From the NCBI GenBank assembly GCA_946624335.1, contig CAMOSA010000005.1, forward strand, positions 1 to 29,684: a stretch of DNA of 29,684 nt, written 5' to 3'. The stretch is from an uncultured Prevotellaceae bacterium (lineage in GTDB: Bacteria; Bacteroidota; Bacteroidia; Bacteroidales; Bacteroidaceae). Below the pieces are notes generated by a model, which searched no databases, had not been told where the DNA came from, and saw only the letters and a program-made list of their open reading frames with translations. Below, in pieces: positions 1-7,847 of the stretch. The position numbers were made by a program, and so were the translations under genes. Numbering within the stretch: position 1 is the first letter of the stretch; each line of letters opens with the position of its first letter.

Positions 1-55
1 ACCCGCGACCTTCGGAACCGGAATCCGACGCTCTATACAGCTAAGCTACGGAGCC
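1..55 (-). tRNA. tRNA-Arg (anticodon CCG), 3' part missing
   Basis: Read on the minus strand, the sequence starts with a 7-base acceptor strand (GGCTCCG) and the usual TA. A D-arm follows (GCTT paired with GAGC), then an anticodon stem TCGGA/TCCGA enclosing the loop TTCCGGT. The anticodon is CCG, which reads arginine codon CGG. The window edge cuts the gene in the 5' strand of the T-stem, so the T-loop, the 3' acceptor strand and any CCA are not visible. The arms that can be seen pair without mismatch apart from one G-T pair in the D-stem, so it looks functional. Confidence 0.9.
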
Positions 56-87
56 AGGGCGGGCTTGGGCGGTGGCCTAAGCGGTTG

Positions 88-95
88 CAAAGGTA
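88..95 (-). promoter_or_regulatory. -7 box of the tRNA-Arg promoter
   Basis: The minus strand reads TACCTTTG, a perfect match to the Bacteroidetes -7 consensus TAnnTTTG, 32 bp upstream of the tRNA 5' end. No clear -33 TTTG is seen at the expected distance; the upstream DNA is a run of T-rich sequence on this strand. Confidence 0.65.
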
Positions 96-161
96 CGAAG
101 AAAAATGAAAAGAGAGAAAAGAAAAGTAAAAAAATAATCGAAAAAAGTGGAAAATGCGGTG

Positions 162-1346
162 TCAGTGGACGTCGATGCCGTCGAAATAGAGTTCCGGGAT
201 GACGACGAAATTGTGTCTCTTGGCGGGGTAGGTGTCGGCGATCTCGAAGCGTAGCGTCCAGTCGGGCGACTTGTCGCTGTGGTACCCCAAGATGCCAACG
301 GGGAAGAGCTGCAGGCTGCGGCTGTCGTCGAGCCGGAGGATGGCATAAAGCTTGTCGCGGTAATACATACGTATGGTCTTGGCCCGGGCGTGCTCCTTCC
401 AGTCCTTTTGGCTGCGGGCGTCGCCGTTGAGGATCTTCACGTCGGTGACGCGTGGACAGGCGCCGGCAAACGTGTAGGTGAGCGACTCGCCCTTGCCGCT
501 GCCTTCGCTGGCCCAGGCGTGTGTGTGGTCGAAGTCGTGGGCATACTGGGCTTTGTACGTTTGGCCGCCGACCTTGTCGTGGCAGGCCGAGGCCGTGACC
601 TCCTGCACCTGTCCACCGCAGTACCAGCTGCACTTCTCGCTGTAGAGGTCTTCGTAGATGGTGCATTGTTCCATGAGGCGGAGCTCTTCGGGGGTGAGCT
701 CTTCTTCGGGAACGGTATCGGCGCGCATCGATAGGGCTTCCCATTCTGCTACGCTGATGGAGGGCATCGCGAGGACGGCCTGCGGCTTGACGTAGCGCAC
801 GGCCTGCTTGTCGGCGAGGATGTATTGAAGGGTCGTGCGTTCGACCTCCTCGGTGTACTCGTTGATGTCTGTGTCGACGATGCTCACGACGGTCAGCCCG
901 TCGTCGTCGGTGAGGATCTTGGGCTCGTCGAAGACGCTTTCGCCGAAGGCCTGTGTGATGACGAAGCCTCCCTTGCCGTCATAGGTGACAAAGAAGAAGC
1001 TGTCGCCTACGGCATTGCCTCCGCAGGCTTGGACGTCGCGGACGAGAGCGTCGGTGATGCCATCGCCGTCGAAGTCGCGTTGTGCTTCGATGGTGAAGCA
1101 CGTGCCGTAGAGGTTGTCGAGATAGTGCTCACGGCCGTCGGCGATGGCGAAGAGGGAGTCGGCAAAGAGCCGTTCCTGGGAGCTCTTGCGGGTCTCGAAG
1201 GTGACGGAGGGAGGTGTGTGGCCTGCCTCGACGGCATCGGCGGCAGCGAGCGTGTCGGCGGCAGTGGTGCTGCCAGGAGCTTTGCTGCCTGTGCAGGCGG
1301 TCAGCTGGGCAATGGCCAGGGCGAAGATGAAGACTTTTGTTCTCAT
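162..1346 (-). CDS. Lipoprotein with a probable NADase-type glycan-binding (discoidin-like) C-terminal module
   Basis: 394 residues. The N-terminus is a lipoprotein signal (MRTKVFIFALAIAQLTAC) with lipobox LTAC, so the mature protein should start at Cys18 and be membrane-anchored. No acidic export signal follows the cysteine, so it may stay on the periplasmic side. Around residues 92-98 is a DFDGDG stretch like the calcium-binding loops of FG-GAP and dockerin-type repeats. The C-terminal part (roughly 235-394) has a cysteine-rich WYCGG segment, then a WASEGSGKGESLTY motif and a late YRDKLYAILRLDDS segment. That order resembles the NADase-type glycan-binding domain, a discoidin-like fold seen next to NAD glycohydrolases; I recognise it by eye only. 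No catalytic domain is evident. It diverges from the beta-helix lipoprotein gene downstream of 1620. The function is unknown; carbohydrate binding is an inference. Confidence 0.8.
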   Translation of the reverse strand: MRTKVFIFALAIAQLTACTGSKAPGSTTAADTLAAADAVEAGHTPPSVTFETRKSSQERLFADSLFAIADGREHYLDNLYGTCFTIEAQRDFDGDGITDALVRDVQACGGNAVGDSFFFVTYDGKGGFVITQAFGESVFDEPKILTDDDGLTVVSIVDTDINEYTEEVERTTLQYILADKQAVRYVKPQAVLAMPSISVAEWEALSMRADTVPEEELTPEELRLMEQCTIYEDLYSEKCSWYCGGQVQEVTASACHDKVGGQTYKAQYAHDFDHTHAWASEGSGKGESLTYTFAGACPRVTDVKILNGDARSQKDWKEHARAKTIRMYYRDKLYAILRLDDSRSLQLFPVGILGYHSDKSPDWTLRFEIADTYPAKRHNFVVIPELYFDGIDVH

Positions 1347-1676
1347 TGCTTTAGGGATTGAGAATAGGTGAGGATGCGAGAATAAGTGTGTGAGAAGAGG
1401 TCGGAAGATGCTGCAAAGGTCGTGTTTTTCTCTGTCTCGCGAAAATAAAGCGCGTTAAATAGTGTTTTCGTGATGAAAAACGGGGCGTTCGCTGAGGATT
1501 GGCCTCGCCAGGGTAGGAGAGGGGCAATATCTCTGGCCTATGGCCGTTTTACTAAATATAACACCGACTGCAAAGGTTCGTCATTAGAAACGGTGAATGA
1601 ATCAACAATATGATATTCTATGAGTAAGATGAGTTTTTTAGACAATGTATTTCTTCGCGTCTATGGTGAAGAACGG
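1347..1676. promoter_or_regulatory. Divergent intergenic region between two lipoprotein genes
   Basis: About 330 bases with no gene, if the downstream CDS starts at 1677. On the minus strand there are two near-matches to TAnnTTTG: GACCTTTG at 1414-1421 and AACCTTTG at 1571-1578. Each is one base off the TA, and either could serve the 162-1346 gene; the nearer one is the better candidate. No good match is seen on the plus strand. A small hairpin (GGCC-TAT-GGCC, 1535-1545) followed by TTTT lies in the middle. Confidence 0.4.
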
Positions 1677-3593
1677 ATGGGGCGGCGCATCGCCTATAGT
1701 ATGGCAGCCATAGTCTGCGGCGTCTTGTTGTGCTGCTGTACTGAAGATGACGAATGGATGGGTGGCGGCTCGGATGTCAACGCCTCGGGCGCCGGCACCG
1801 CGGGCACCGTCGACGTCAGTTCGACGACGGCGTCGGAGGTGCTGGGCTTCACGGTCCGTTTCGACACGGCCGACCGTGCCACCTACGCTACGTCGGGCGA
1901 GACGGCCCCGACGGATGTGGCCGACGTGCACTATGAGGACTTCATCGAGAACTATGTCTCGACGGCGACCGTCACCATCACTTATGACGGCTCTTCGGCA
2001 TCGGCTGCCGGCGCCGTCGACGGCGTGGACGTGGACATCGACGGCGCCGACGTCACGGTGACGTCAACGGCCTCGGGCGTGACCTATGTCCTCACCGGCA
2101 GCAGCTCCGACGGTTCGTTCAGGATGGCCAAGAGCAGCGACAACAAGAAGTTCGGCCTGACGCTGAACAGCCTGACGCTCACCAAGGCTGGCGCTCCGGC
2201 CGTCAACATACAGCCCTCGAAGCGCTGCTACCTGAATATAATAGGAGTGAACGTGCTCAGTGACAGCGGCACTTACGTCGCGAGCGACGAGGATCGCAAG
2301 GCGTGTGTGTTCACTGAGGGCAAGCTGCTGGTGACGGGAACGGGTTCGTTGACCGTTTCGAGCCAGACGAAGCATGCTATGGCGTCGGATGACTACGTCT
2401 GGATCCACGATGGCGCTGACCTGACCCTGACGAGCGAGGCCAAGGACGGCCTGCACGCCAACGACAGCATCGTCGTCAGCGGTGGCTATCTGCGTGTCAC
2501 GGCTGCCGACGACGCCCTCGCGAGCGATGCTGACATCGTCATCAGCGGCGGACTGATGCATCTCGCTTCCACCGGTGATGCCGCCAAGGGCGTTAATGCC
2601 GGAGGGGATGTCGTCATCAGTGGAGGCAAGACCGTAGTGATGACCACCGGCGATGCCGTCTTCGACTCGTCGGAGGCCGACTACAGCTCAGCTGCCGGCA
2701 TCAAGGCTGACGGCAATATCACGGTGACGGGCGGTGTCGTGCAGGCACAGAGCACGGGCTCTGGAGGCAAGGGGCTGAATGCCGACGGCACCATCACCGT
2801 GGCGGGCGGCACTGTCGAGGTGGCGACCACCGGTAAGCGTGTGGGCATCGGCAATACGACCTCTTCGCCAAAAGGCATCAAATGTGATGGTGACCTGACC
2901 ATCTCCGGTGGCGTCGTGGCCGTGAAACTCAGTGGCACCGGCGACGGCACAGAGGGCATCGAGAGTAAGGGTGAGATATATGTGACGGGCGGCAGTACGG
3001 CTTCGCACAGCTACGACGATGCCATCAACAGCGCCGGCAACCTCTATCTGCGCGGTGGATATCTCTATGCCCAAAGCCTGAACAACGATGCCATCGACGC
3101 CAACAAGAACCTGTACATCGATGGTGGCAATATCGTGGCCATCGGAGCTGGAGCACCAGAGAATGCCATCGACGCCGCCGAGGGCTACTCGATTTATGTC
3201 AACGGAGGTAATGTCTTCGGCGTTGGCGGCAGTGTGGCGCAGACGGCCGGCAGCAGTGCACAGGCCAGCATCGCCTTCACGGCCAGCGTCAGCGGCAAGA
3301 CACTGGGCCTCTTCGATGCCGACGGCAACGGTCTCGTGGCCTTCACGCTGCCCTCGACGTCATGCTCGGCCTGTTACATGACGGCGGATGGTATGACGGC
3401 CGGGTCGACTTATAGCGTTAAGACAGGCGTCAGCGTCAGCGGCGGCACCACCTGGTGCGGCATCAACGTCGGCGGCAGCGTCAGCGGCGGATCGCAGCTC
3501 ACCTCATCGACGGCAGCGGCCAGTGTCGGCAGTGGTATGGGCGGTGGTATGGGCGGCGGCAATCAGCCTGGCGGTCATGGCAGGGGATGGTAG
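1677..3593 (+). CDS. Surface lipoprotein with Cthe_2159-type carbohydrate-binding beta-helix
   Basis: The reading frame is open from an ATG at 1620, but the ATG at 1677 directly precedes a good lipoprotein signal (MGRRIAYSMAAIVCGVLLCCC), so I use it (638 residues). Right after the cysteines comes TEDDE, an acidic run like the Bacteroidetes surface export signal, so the protein is probably on the outer face of the outer membrane. The body, about residues 130-560, is a ladder of short repeats centred on ISGG, VTGG or VAGG turns, spaced about 25-35 residues, each followed by a hydrophobic strand. This is a right-handed beta-helix pattern. The motifs NKKFGLTLNSLTLT and KHAMASDDYVWI are characteristic of the Cthe_2159 family (Pfam carbohydrate-binding domain), whose founding member binds cellulose and pectin-like polymers. 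The last 20 residues are nearly all Gly with Met, His and Arg. No catalytic residues can be assigned. Confidence 0.85.
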   Translation: MGRRIAYSMAAIVCGVLLCCCTEDDEWMGGGSDVNASGAGTAGTVDVSSTTASEVLGFTVRFDTADRATYATSGETAPTDVADVHYEDFIENYVSTATVTITYDGSSASAAGAVDGVDVDIDGADVTVTSTASGVTYVLTGSSSDGSFRMAKSSDNKKFGLTLNSLTLTKAGAPAVNIQPSKRCYLNIIGVNVLSDSGTYVASDEDRKACVFTEGKLLVTGTGSLTVSSQTKHAMASDDYVWIHDGADLTLTSEAKDGLHANDSIVVSGGYLRVTAADDALASDADIVISGGLMHLASTGDAAKGVNAGGDVVISGGKTVVMTTGDAVFDSSEADYSSAAGIKADGNITVTGGVVQAQSTGSGGKGLNADGTITVAGGTVEVATTGKRVGIGNTTSSPKGIKCDGDLTISGGVVAVKLSGTGDGTEGIESKGEIYVTGGSTASHSYDDAINSAGNLYLRGGYLYAQSLNNDAIDANKNLYIDGGNIVAIGAGAPENAIDAAEGYSIYVNGGNVFGVGGSVAQTAGSSAQASIAFTASVSGKTLGLFDADGNGLVAFTLPSTSCSACYMTADGMTAGSTYSVKTGVSVSGGTTWCGINVGGSVSGGSQLTSSTAAASVGSGMGGGMGGGNQPGGHGRGW

Positions 3594-3613
3594 TCCCCGC
3601 TGCGACTGATGAG

Positions 3614-3674
3614 AACGAATGATACGGATTCCCGGCATGGCCCTTCGAGCCATAGAGAATCCGTATCATTCGTT
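3614..3674. repeat. 18-bp perfect inverted repeat with nested inner stem
   Basis: The arms 3614-3631 and 3657-3674 are perfect inverted copies (core GAATGATACGGATTC), separated by 25 bases that themselves contain a 5-bp stem (ATGGC/GCCAT). It sits between the convergent stop codons of the beta-helix lipoprotein gene and asnA. It could act as a bidirectional terminator, since TTTT follows the right arm, or be one copy of a dispersed palindromic element. Smaller hairpins follow: CGAGC/GCTCG at 3680-3692, then CTTGA/TCAAG. Confidence 0.75.
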
Positions 3675-3747
3675 TTCCTCGAGCTATGCTCGCTTCTTGA
3701 AGTGTCAAGCGTCACCCTTCGGGATGCCGAGCGCGCTCTGCGAAGAA

Positions 3748-3790
3748 CTCTCAACTTTCCGCTCTCAACTCTCAACTTTCAACTCTCAAC
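3748..3790. repeat. Degenerate CTCAACTTT short repeat
   Basis: A pyrimidine-rich stretch built from about four imperfect copies of CTCAACT with optional TTTC between them, directly before the asnA stop codon. Similar short repeats with TTTCAAC or TTTAAAC units occur at two other intergenic sites in this window. No function can be read from it. Confidence 0.6.
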
Positions 3791-3804
3791 GGACAAAGGC
3801 CGCC

Positions 3805-4842
3805 TCAGATGATGGGTATGCCGGCTTGGCGACACTCGCGCCTCATCTCCTCGGGCCAGATGCTCGACTGTGTCTCGCCGATGTGGGCTTTGTGCAGCAA
3901 TATCATGCACAGACGGCTCTGGCCGATACCCCCTCCGATGCTCAGCGGCAGCTTGCCGGCGAGCAGGCGCTGGTGGAAATACAAGTTGCGTCGATCCTGC
4001 TTGCCCTGCAGCTCCAGCTGGCGCTCGAGGGCTTCGGCGTCGACGCGAATGCCCATGGACGAGAGCTCGATGCTGCGTTCCAGCAGCGGATACCAGATGA
4101 GCAGGTCGCCGTTGAGACCGAAGAAGCCGTCCTCGTTGGGCGATGACCAGTCGTCGTAGTCGGGCGCGCGCTGGTCGTGCTCCTTGCCGTCGCCGAGCTT
4201 GCCGCCGATGCCGATGATGAAGACGGCGCCGTAAGCCTTGCAGATGGCGTCTTCACGCTCTTTGGGCGTCAGGTCGGGGTATTGCCGCCGCAATTCCTCG
4301 CTGTGGACGAAATGGATGTCTTCAGGCAAGAAAGGCTTGAGCTGAGGGTACATCTCAGAGAGGTAGTACTCGGTACGGAGTATGGCTCCGTAGATGCGGC
4401 GCACGATGCGTCGAAGGAACTTCAGGTTGCGGTCCTCAGGAGCCATCGTTCGCTCCCAGTCCCATTGGTCGACGTAGATGGAGTGAATATTGTCCAGCTC
4501 TTCGTCGGCGCGCACGGCATTCATGTCAGTGATGATGCCGAAGCCGTCGGGCACACTGTATTCGGCCAGCGTGTTGCGCTTCCATTTAGCCAGTGAGTGT
4601 ACGATTTCTGCCGGTGCGTCGCCCATACATTTGATGGGGAAGGTGACGGGACGTTCTATGCCATTGAGGTCATCGTTGAGCCCCAGACCTTTGAGCACGA
4701 AGAGCGGCGCCGTGACGCGTCGCAGGCGCAGCTCTGCCGAGAGATTGGCCAGGAAGAAATCTTTGATCTTCTTGATGGCCAGCTCGGTCTGCTGGAGGTC
4801 GAGTTGCGGTGTGTAACCTGCCGGTTTGAGTAGCTTGCTCAT
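3805..4842 (-). CDS. asnA: Aspartate--ammonia ligase (asparagine synthetase A)
   Basis: 345 residues, close to the usual length of about 330 for AsnA. The enzyme makes asparagine from aspartate, ammonia and ATP (giving AMP and pyrophosphate) in the cytoplasm and has a class II aminoacyl-tRNA-synthetase-like fold. Recognisable segments are the N-terminal TELAIKKIKDFF helix, the APLFV..GLGLNDDLNGIERPV region, the strongly conserved SIYVDQWDWE motif near residue 126, and the C-terminal LSIGGGIGQSR..MLLL-type segment holding the ATP-site arginine. It uses free ammonia, so it needs no glutaminase domain. It stands alone behind its own strong promoter. Confidence 0.96.
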   Translation of the reverse strand: MSKLLKPAGYTPQLDLQQTELAIKKIKDFFLANLSAELRLRRVTAPLFVLKGLGLNDDLNGIERPVTFPIKCMGDAPAEIVHSLAKWKRNTLAEYSVPDGFGIITDMNAVRADEELDNIHSIYVDQWDWERTMAPEDRNLKFLRRIVRRIYGAILRTEYYLSEMYPQLKPFLPEDIHFVHSEELRRQYPDLTPKEREDAICKAYGAVFIIGIGGKLGDGKEHDQRAPDYDDWSSPNEDGFFGLNGDLLIWYPLLERSIELSSMGIRVDAEALERQLELQGKQDRRNLYFHQRLLAGKLPLSIGGGIGQSRLCMILLHKAHIGETQSSIWPEEMRRECRQAGIPII

Positions 4843-4887
4843 GTCTTGTCAATCTATGCGTGATAACTATTTTGTCATTTTGTGCGG

Positions 4888-4918
4888 CAAAGGTACGCTA
4901 TTTCTTTCAAATGGCAAA
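4888..4918 (-). promoter_or_regulatory. asnA promoter (-33 TTTG, -7 TACCTTTG)
   Basis: On the minus strand TTTG (4918-4915) is followed after exactly 19 bp by TACCTTTG (4895-4888). Both elements match the Bacteroidetes primary sigma consensus. Transcription should start near 4881, leaving a leader of about 40 bases before the ATG at 4842. Confidence 0.85.
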
Positions 4919-4953
4919 TAGTTTTGCGTGAAAACTGACAAAAAGAGTCGTAT

Positions 4954-6162
4954 TTATGACTGCGACGAGTCATTTTTACGCTGCGGCTCCTGCGCCGGAC
5001 CCTTCTTGTTGATCTTGTCGACGATGAGGGATATCGCGCCGTCGCCGGTGACGTTGCACGCGGTGCCGAAGCTGTCCATGGCGATATAGAGGGCTATCAT
5101 CAGCGCACAGTCCTGCTCGCCGAAGCCGAGGACGGACGACAGCACGCCGAGCGAAGCCATGATCGCCCCGCCCGGAACGCCCGGCGAGGCGACCATCATC
5201 ACGCCGAGCATCATTACGAAGCCGATGAACATCGGAGTGGTGAAGGGGAGGTCGCGCATGAGCATCAGCGCCACGGCACAGGAGGTGATCTTCATGCACG
5301 AACCGCTCATGTGGATCGTCGCGCAGAGCGGTACGGTGAAGCTGGCGACAGCCTCGTCGACGCCCATCTTGACGGCCTGAATCTTCGTCACGGGGATCGT
5401 GGCAGCGCTCGACGAGGTGCCGAGGGCGGTGAAATAGGCAGGCAGCATCGTCGACAGCAACCGCAGCGGATTTCGGTGGACGATGAGGCCGGCGATGCCG
5501 TACTGCGTCAGCAGCAAGACGAGGTGCATGACAAAGATGACACCGATGATGGTGGCGAAGGTCATGAGGATGTGCCAGGCCTGGCCGGTGCGCGTCATCT
5601 CCAGGAAGATGCCAAAGATATAGAGCGGCAGCAAGGGGATGATGACGACAGCTATGGTGCGCTCGACGAGACGCTTGAAGTCGTCAGCCAGGCGTTTCAT
5701 CTGAGGCAGGCCCATGTAAGCCATACCCAGACCGGCGATGAAGGAGAACACCAGGGCGCTCATCACGTCGAGCAGCGGAGGGATGGCAATCGTGAAATAG
5801 GGAGCGATGCCCGCGGAATCAGCCGAGAGGGCTGATGAGGCGCTAGAGCTGTTGATGAGGTGCGGGAAAATGCCGGCCGAGACGCCGTAGGAGAAGAAAC
5901 CGGAGAGCACCGTGCTGCCATAAGCCAGGCAGACGGTGATCAACAGCAGGCGGCCGGCCGAACGGCCGATGTCGGCGATGGCTGGCATGACGAGGCCGAC
6001 GATGATCAGCGGAATGAGGAATTTCAACAGCGACGAGAACACGGCATTGAACGTCGTGAAAGCGGCGACAAGCCATTCGGGCAGCAGACGACCGAGCAGC
6101 ACGCCAAGGCTGATGGCGATGGCGATGCGGGCGAGCAGGGGTAGTCGGGGCAGGTGGGGCAT
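4954..6162 (-). CDS. Dicarboxylate/amino acid:cation symporter (DAACS family)
   Basis: 402 residues, very hydrophobic, with 8 or more membrane segments. It is an inner-membrane secondary transporter that couples uptake of an acidic or small amino acid or dicarboxylate to Na+ or H+. Family hallmarks are the serine-rich re-entrant loop TSSSAAT (about 249-255), the PGVPGG loop (about 327-332), and the NVTGDG segment (370-375), which replaces the NMDG cation-site motif of well-studied glutamate carriers. The substrate (glutamate, aspartate, serine/threonine or C4-acid) cannot be decided from the sequence. It follows the nitroreductase gene on the same strand with a 77-base gap and no visible promoter of its own, so co-transcription is plausible. 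Confidence 0.88.
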   Translation of the reverse strand: MPHLPRLPLLARIAIAISLGVLLGRLLPEWLVAAFTTFNAVFSSLLKFLIPLIIVGLVMPAIADIGRSAGRLLLITVCLAYGSTVLSGFFSYGVSAGIFPHLINSSSASSALSADSAGIAPYFTIAIPPLLDVMSALVFSFIAGLGMAYMGLPQMKRLADDFKRLVERTIAVVIIPLLPLYIFGIFLEMTRTGQAWHILMTFATIIGVIFVMHLVLLLTQYGIAGLIVHRNPLRLLSTMLPAYFTALGTSSSAATIPVTKIQAVKMGVDEAVASFTVPLCATIHMSGSCMKITSCAVALMLMRDLPFTTPMFIGFVMMLGVMMVASPGVPGGAIMASLGVLSSVLGFGEQDCALMIALYIAMDSFGTACNVTGDGAISLIVDKINKKGPAQEPQRKNDSSQS

Positions 6163-6239
6163 ACGGAGAGAGGGTGCCTGATGGAGATAAGTGTTTTTAT
6201 GCAGCGAGTGTGGGCGGTGAGGGGTGCGGCATGCGACGG

Positions 6240-6983
6240 CTATTTCATGAAGCCCTGCTTGCGCAGTGTCTCGAGGAGGCCGCGGCTCATGAGCTCGTTG
6301 TCCTTCTTCGTGTAGCGTATGTCGGTGAAGATCTGCGCCAGGGTCTGCTTCTTGTTGAGCCGCACGAACTCGATGTTCTCGGGCAGCGCTTCCTTGGCGG
6401 CATAGAAACGGTCGATGTCGCCGGGCGTGGGGTCGTGGTAGCTCTCGTCGTGGACAAAACTCTCGACGGGCAGACGGTCGCTCAGCGGAGGCTCCTCGGC
6501 CGGCCAGCCTACGGTGAGCGTAGCCACCGGGAACACCAGCTGGGGCAGCTTCAGCGCGTCGATGATGGGCTGGGGCATATAGATCGTGGTGCCAAGGAAG
6601 CAGAGGCCGAGGCCGGCTTCCTCGGCCAGCGTCGAGAAGGTCTGCGTGAACAGCAGCGCGTCGGTGGCGGCGTTTAAGAAGCTCAGCAGGTTGTCGTAGC
6701 CGGGCTCGGCCTGACGGCAGCGTGCCCAGACCGACGTGCGGCGGAAATCGGCGCAGATGGTCAGCACGACGGGGGCCTGCGTCACCATGGGCTGGTTGAA
6801 ATGAGCGGGAGCCAGCGCCGCCTTGCCCTCGACAGAGCGTGTCACGACGACGCTGTAGAGCTGAAGGTTGCCCATCGTCTGGGTGCGGGAGGCGTCAGTC
6901 AGCAAGCGATTGAGCAGCGCGGCATCGACGTCGCGGGCGGTATAGCGGCGGATGGTGCGACGTGTCTGAATGGAGTAAGTCAT
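6240..6983 (-). CDS. Nitroreductase family protein (FMN-dependent, NfsA/Frp-like)
   Basis: 247 residues from the ATG at 6983. The frame stays open further upstream to 7067, but that part encodes AT-rich non-conserved sequence that overlaps the predicted promoter, so the shorter start is used. The opening segment TRRTIRRYTARDVD is the nitroreductase FMN-phosphate-binding start. The RTQTMGNLQLYSVVVT segment and the AGLGLCFLGTTIYMP segment near residue 140 also fit the family. Such enzymes use NAD(P)H to reduce quinones, flavins or nitro compounds; the physiological substrate is unknown. It probably heads a two-gene unit with the downstream symporter. Confidence 0.85.
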   Translation of the reverse strand: MTYSIQTRRTIRRYTARDVDAALLNRLLTDASRTQTMGNLQLYSVVVTRSVEGKAALAPAHFNQPMVTQAPVVLTICADFRRTSVWARCRQAEPGYDNLLSFLNAATDALLFTQTFSTLAEEAGLGLCFLGTTIYMPQPIIDALKLPQLVFPVATLTVGWPAEEPPLSDRLPVESFVHDESYHDPTPGDIDRFYAAKEALPENIEFVRLNKKQTLAQIFTDIRYTKKDNELMSRGLLETLRKQGFMK

Positions 6984-7072
6984 CTTTGTATTATATCTTA
7001 TTATATATATTATCCTATTATATATAAGGTGTGAATATATGTCTCTTAGGGGGCTTTTCGCCTGCAAAGATA
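6984..7072 (-). promoter_or_regulatory. Nitroreductase promoter -7 box and AT-rich leader
   Basis: TATCTTTG on the minus strand (7072-7065) matches the -7 consensus; a -33 TTTG is not seen. Between it and the ATG lies a leader of roughly 75 bases in which 6987-7045 is almost pure A/T (alternating TATA runs). This contrasts sharply with the GC-rich surroundings and can form weak AT hairpins. Confidence 0.6.
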
Positions 7073-7136
7073 GTGAAAAATGGCGAAGGTTTTGCTTAAA
7101 AGGTGTGAAATGTGCGTGATTTTACAAAATAAGGTG

Positions 7137-7144
7137 TAATTTTG
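7137..7144 (+). promoter_or_regulatory. -7 box for the small exported protein gene
   Basis: TAATTTTG matches TAnnTTTG and lies 34 bases before the ATG at 7178. It is divergent from the nitroreductase promoter, about 65 bp away. No convincing -33 element is seen. Confidence 0.6.
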
Positions 7145-7177
7145 TGGCAGAATAGTTGAACAATAAACACACAAACG

Positions 7178-7678
7178 ATGAAAACACTACTCTTGGCACT
7201 ATTCTTGATGCTTCCGTTGACAACGGTGGTGGCGCAGCAGACCGACAGCCTGTCTGCACCCGGACATATCCTCTTCGAGGGAGTCGAAGTGAAAGGAGAT
7301 ATCTATGAGTTCTCTGAGGCGCTCCAGAAGCGGGGCTTCACGCTGAAGAAACGCTTCGGCAACGAACAGCAGTTTATCTTCCAGGGCGCTGTCTGCGGAC
7401 ATAGCAGCTATGTCCAAGTGAGTTACACGAAACATACACGCACCGTCTTTCGCGTGTTGGTGCAACCCAAGCATATCTCACAGACCGATTATCTCGATTC
7501 GCTGCAGGTGCGCTACGGCGAAGTCTTCGACACGACCGAGCGAGGCTATCAATGGATGCTACCTGCGGGCGCCGTAATGTTCTTTACGCCTGATGGTTAC
7601 GACCCGACGCTTGTCATCATGGATGCGGAGGGCGTAGCAGCCTACAAGGACGAGAACGAACGGCCACGGATGCAATAG
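7178..7678 (+). CDS. Small exported protein of unknown function
   Basis: 166 residues. The N-terminus (MKTLLLALFLMLPLTTVVAQ) is a classical signal peptide ending in VVAQ, so the mature protein of about 146 residues should be periplasmic. There is no lipobox and no further membrane segment. The opening of the mature part (GHILFEGVEVKGDIYEFSEALQKRGF) resembles a recurring set of uncharacterised Bacteroidales exported proteins that begin with a strand, a G-D/T-I turn and an amphipathic helix. I recognise the pattern but know no function. It is transcribed alone, between divergent nitroreductase and downstream nrdJ, which has its own promoter. Confidence 0.75.
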   Translation: MKTLLLALFLMLPLTTVVAQQTDSLSAPGHILFEGVEVKGDIYEFSEALQKRGFTLKKRFGNEQQFIFQGAVCGHSSYVQVSYTKHTRTVFRVLVQPKHISQTDYLDSLQVRYGEVFDTTERGYQWMLPAGAVMFFTPDGYDPTLVIMDAEGVAAYKDENERPRMQ

Positions 7679-7757
7679 TTCTGGCTGCCGATTCATAGCG
7701 ACAGGGCAGGAAAGTTGTACAAAATAGATAATTTTTCGAAGATTTTTGCCCGATAAG

Positions 7758-7788
7758 TTTGCCGAAAGGGAAAAGTTTTGTAGCTTTG
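7758..7788 (+). promoter_or_regulatory. nrdJ promoter (-33 TTTG, -7 TAGCTTTG)
   Basis: TTTG (7758-7761) and TAGCTTTG (7781-7788) are separated by exactly 19 bp, a textbook Bacteroidetes promoter. It lies inside the longest open frame of the downstream gene, so translation must begin after about 7795. The predicted leader is about 55 bases, too short for a cobalamin riboswitch. Confidence 0.85.
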
Positions 7789-7847
7789 CACCGCCATTTG
7801 GTTTTCAACAAAGAACCACCGAATATTCACTTTTACCCTATATTATT

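Noticed and set aside
46..744. 232-codon minus-strand frame near the window start
   Set aside because: Arg/His/Pro-rich shadow of the lipoprotein gene in another frame, running into the tRNA promoter region. No start context or domain.
1620..1676. Upstream ATG of the beta-helix lipoprotein gene
   Set aside because: Starting there would place 19 non-hydrophobic residues before the lipoprotein signal. The ATG at 1677 gives a normal signal, though the upstream start cannot be fully excluded because no promoter is visible.
3619..4146. 175-codon plus-strand frame covering the inverted repeat and the asnA 3' end
   Set aside because: Half is repeat DNA and half is antisense to AsnA. No domain or start signal.
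7789..7847. Cobalamin riboswitch in front of the B12-dependent reductase
   Set aside because: The predicted leader is only about 55 bases. Cobalamin riboswitches need roughly 150-200 bases, and no B12-box-like sequence is seen.
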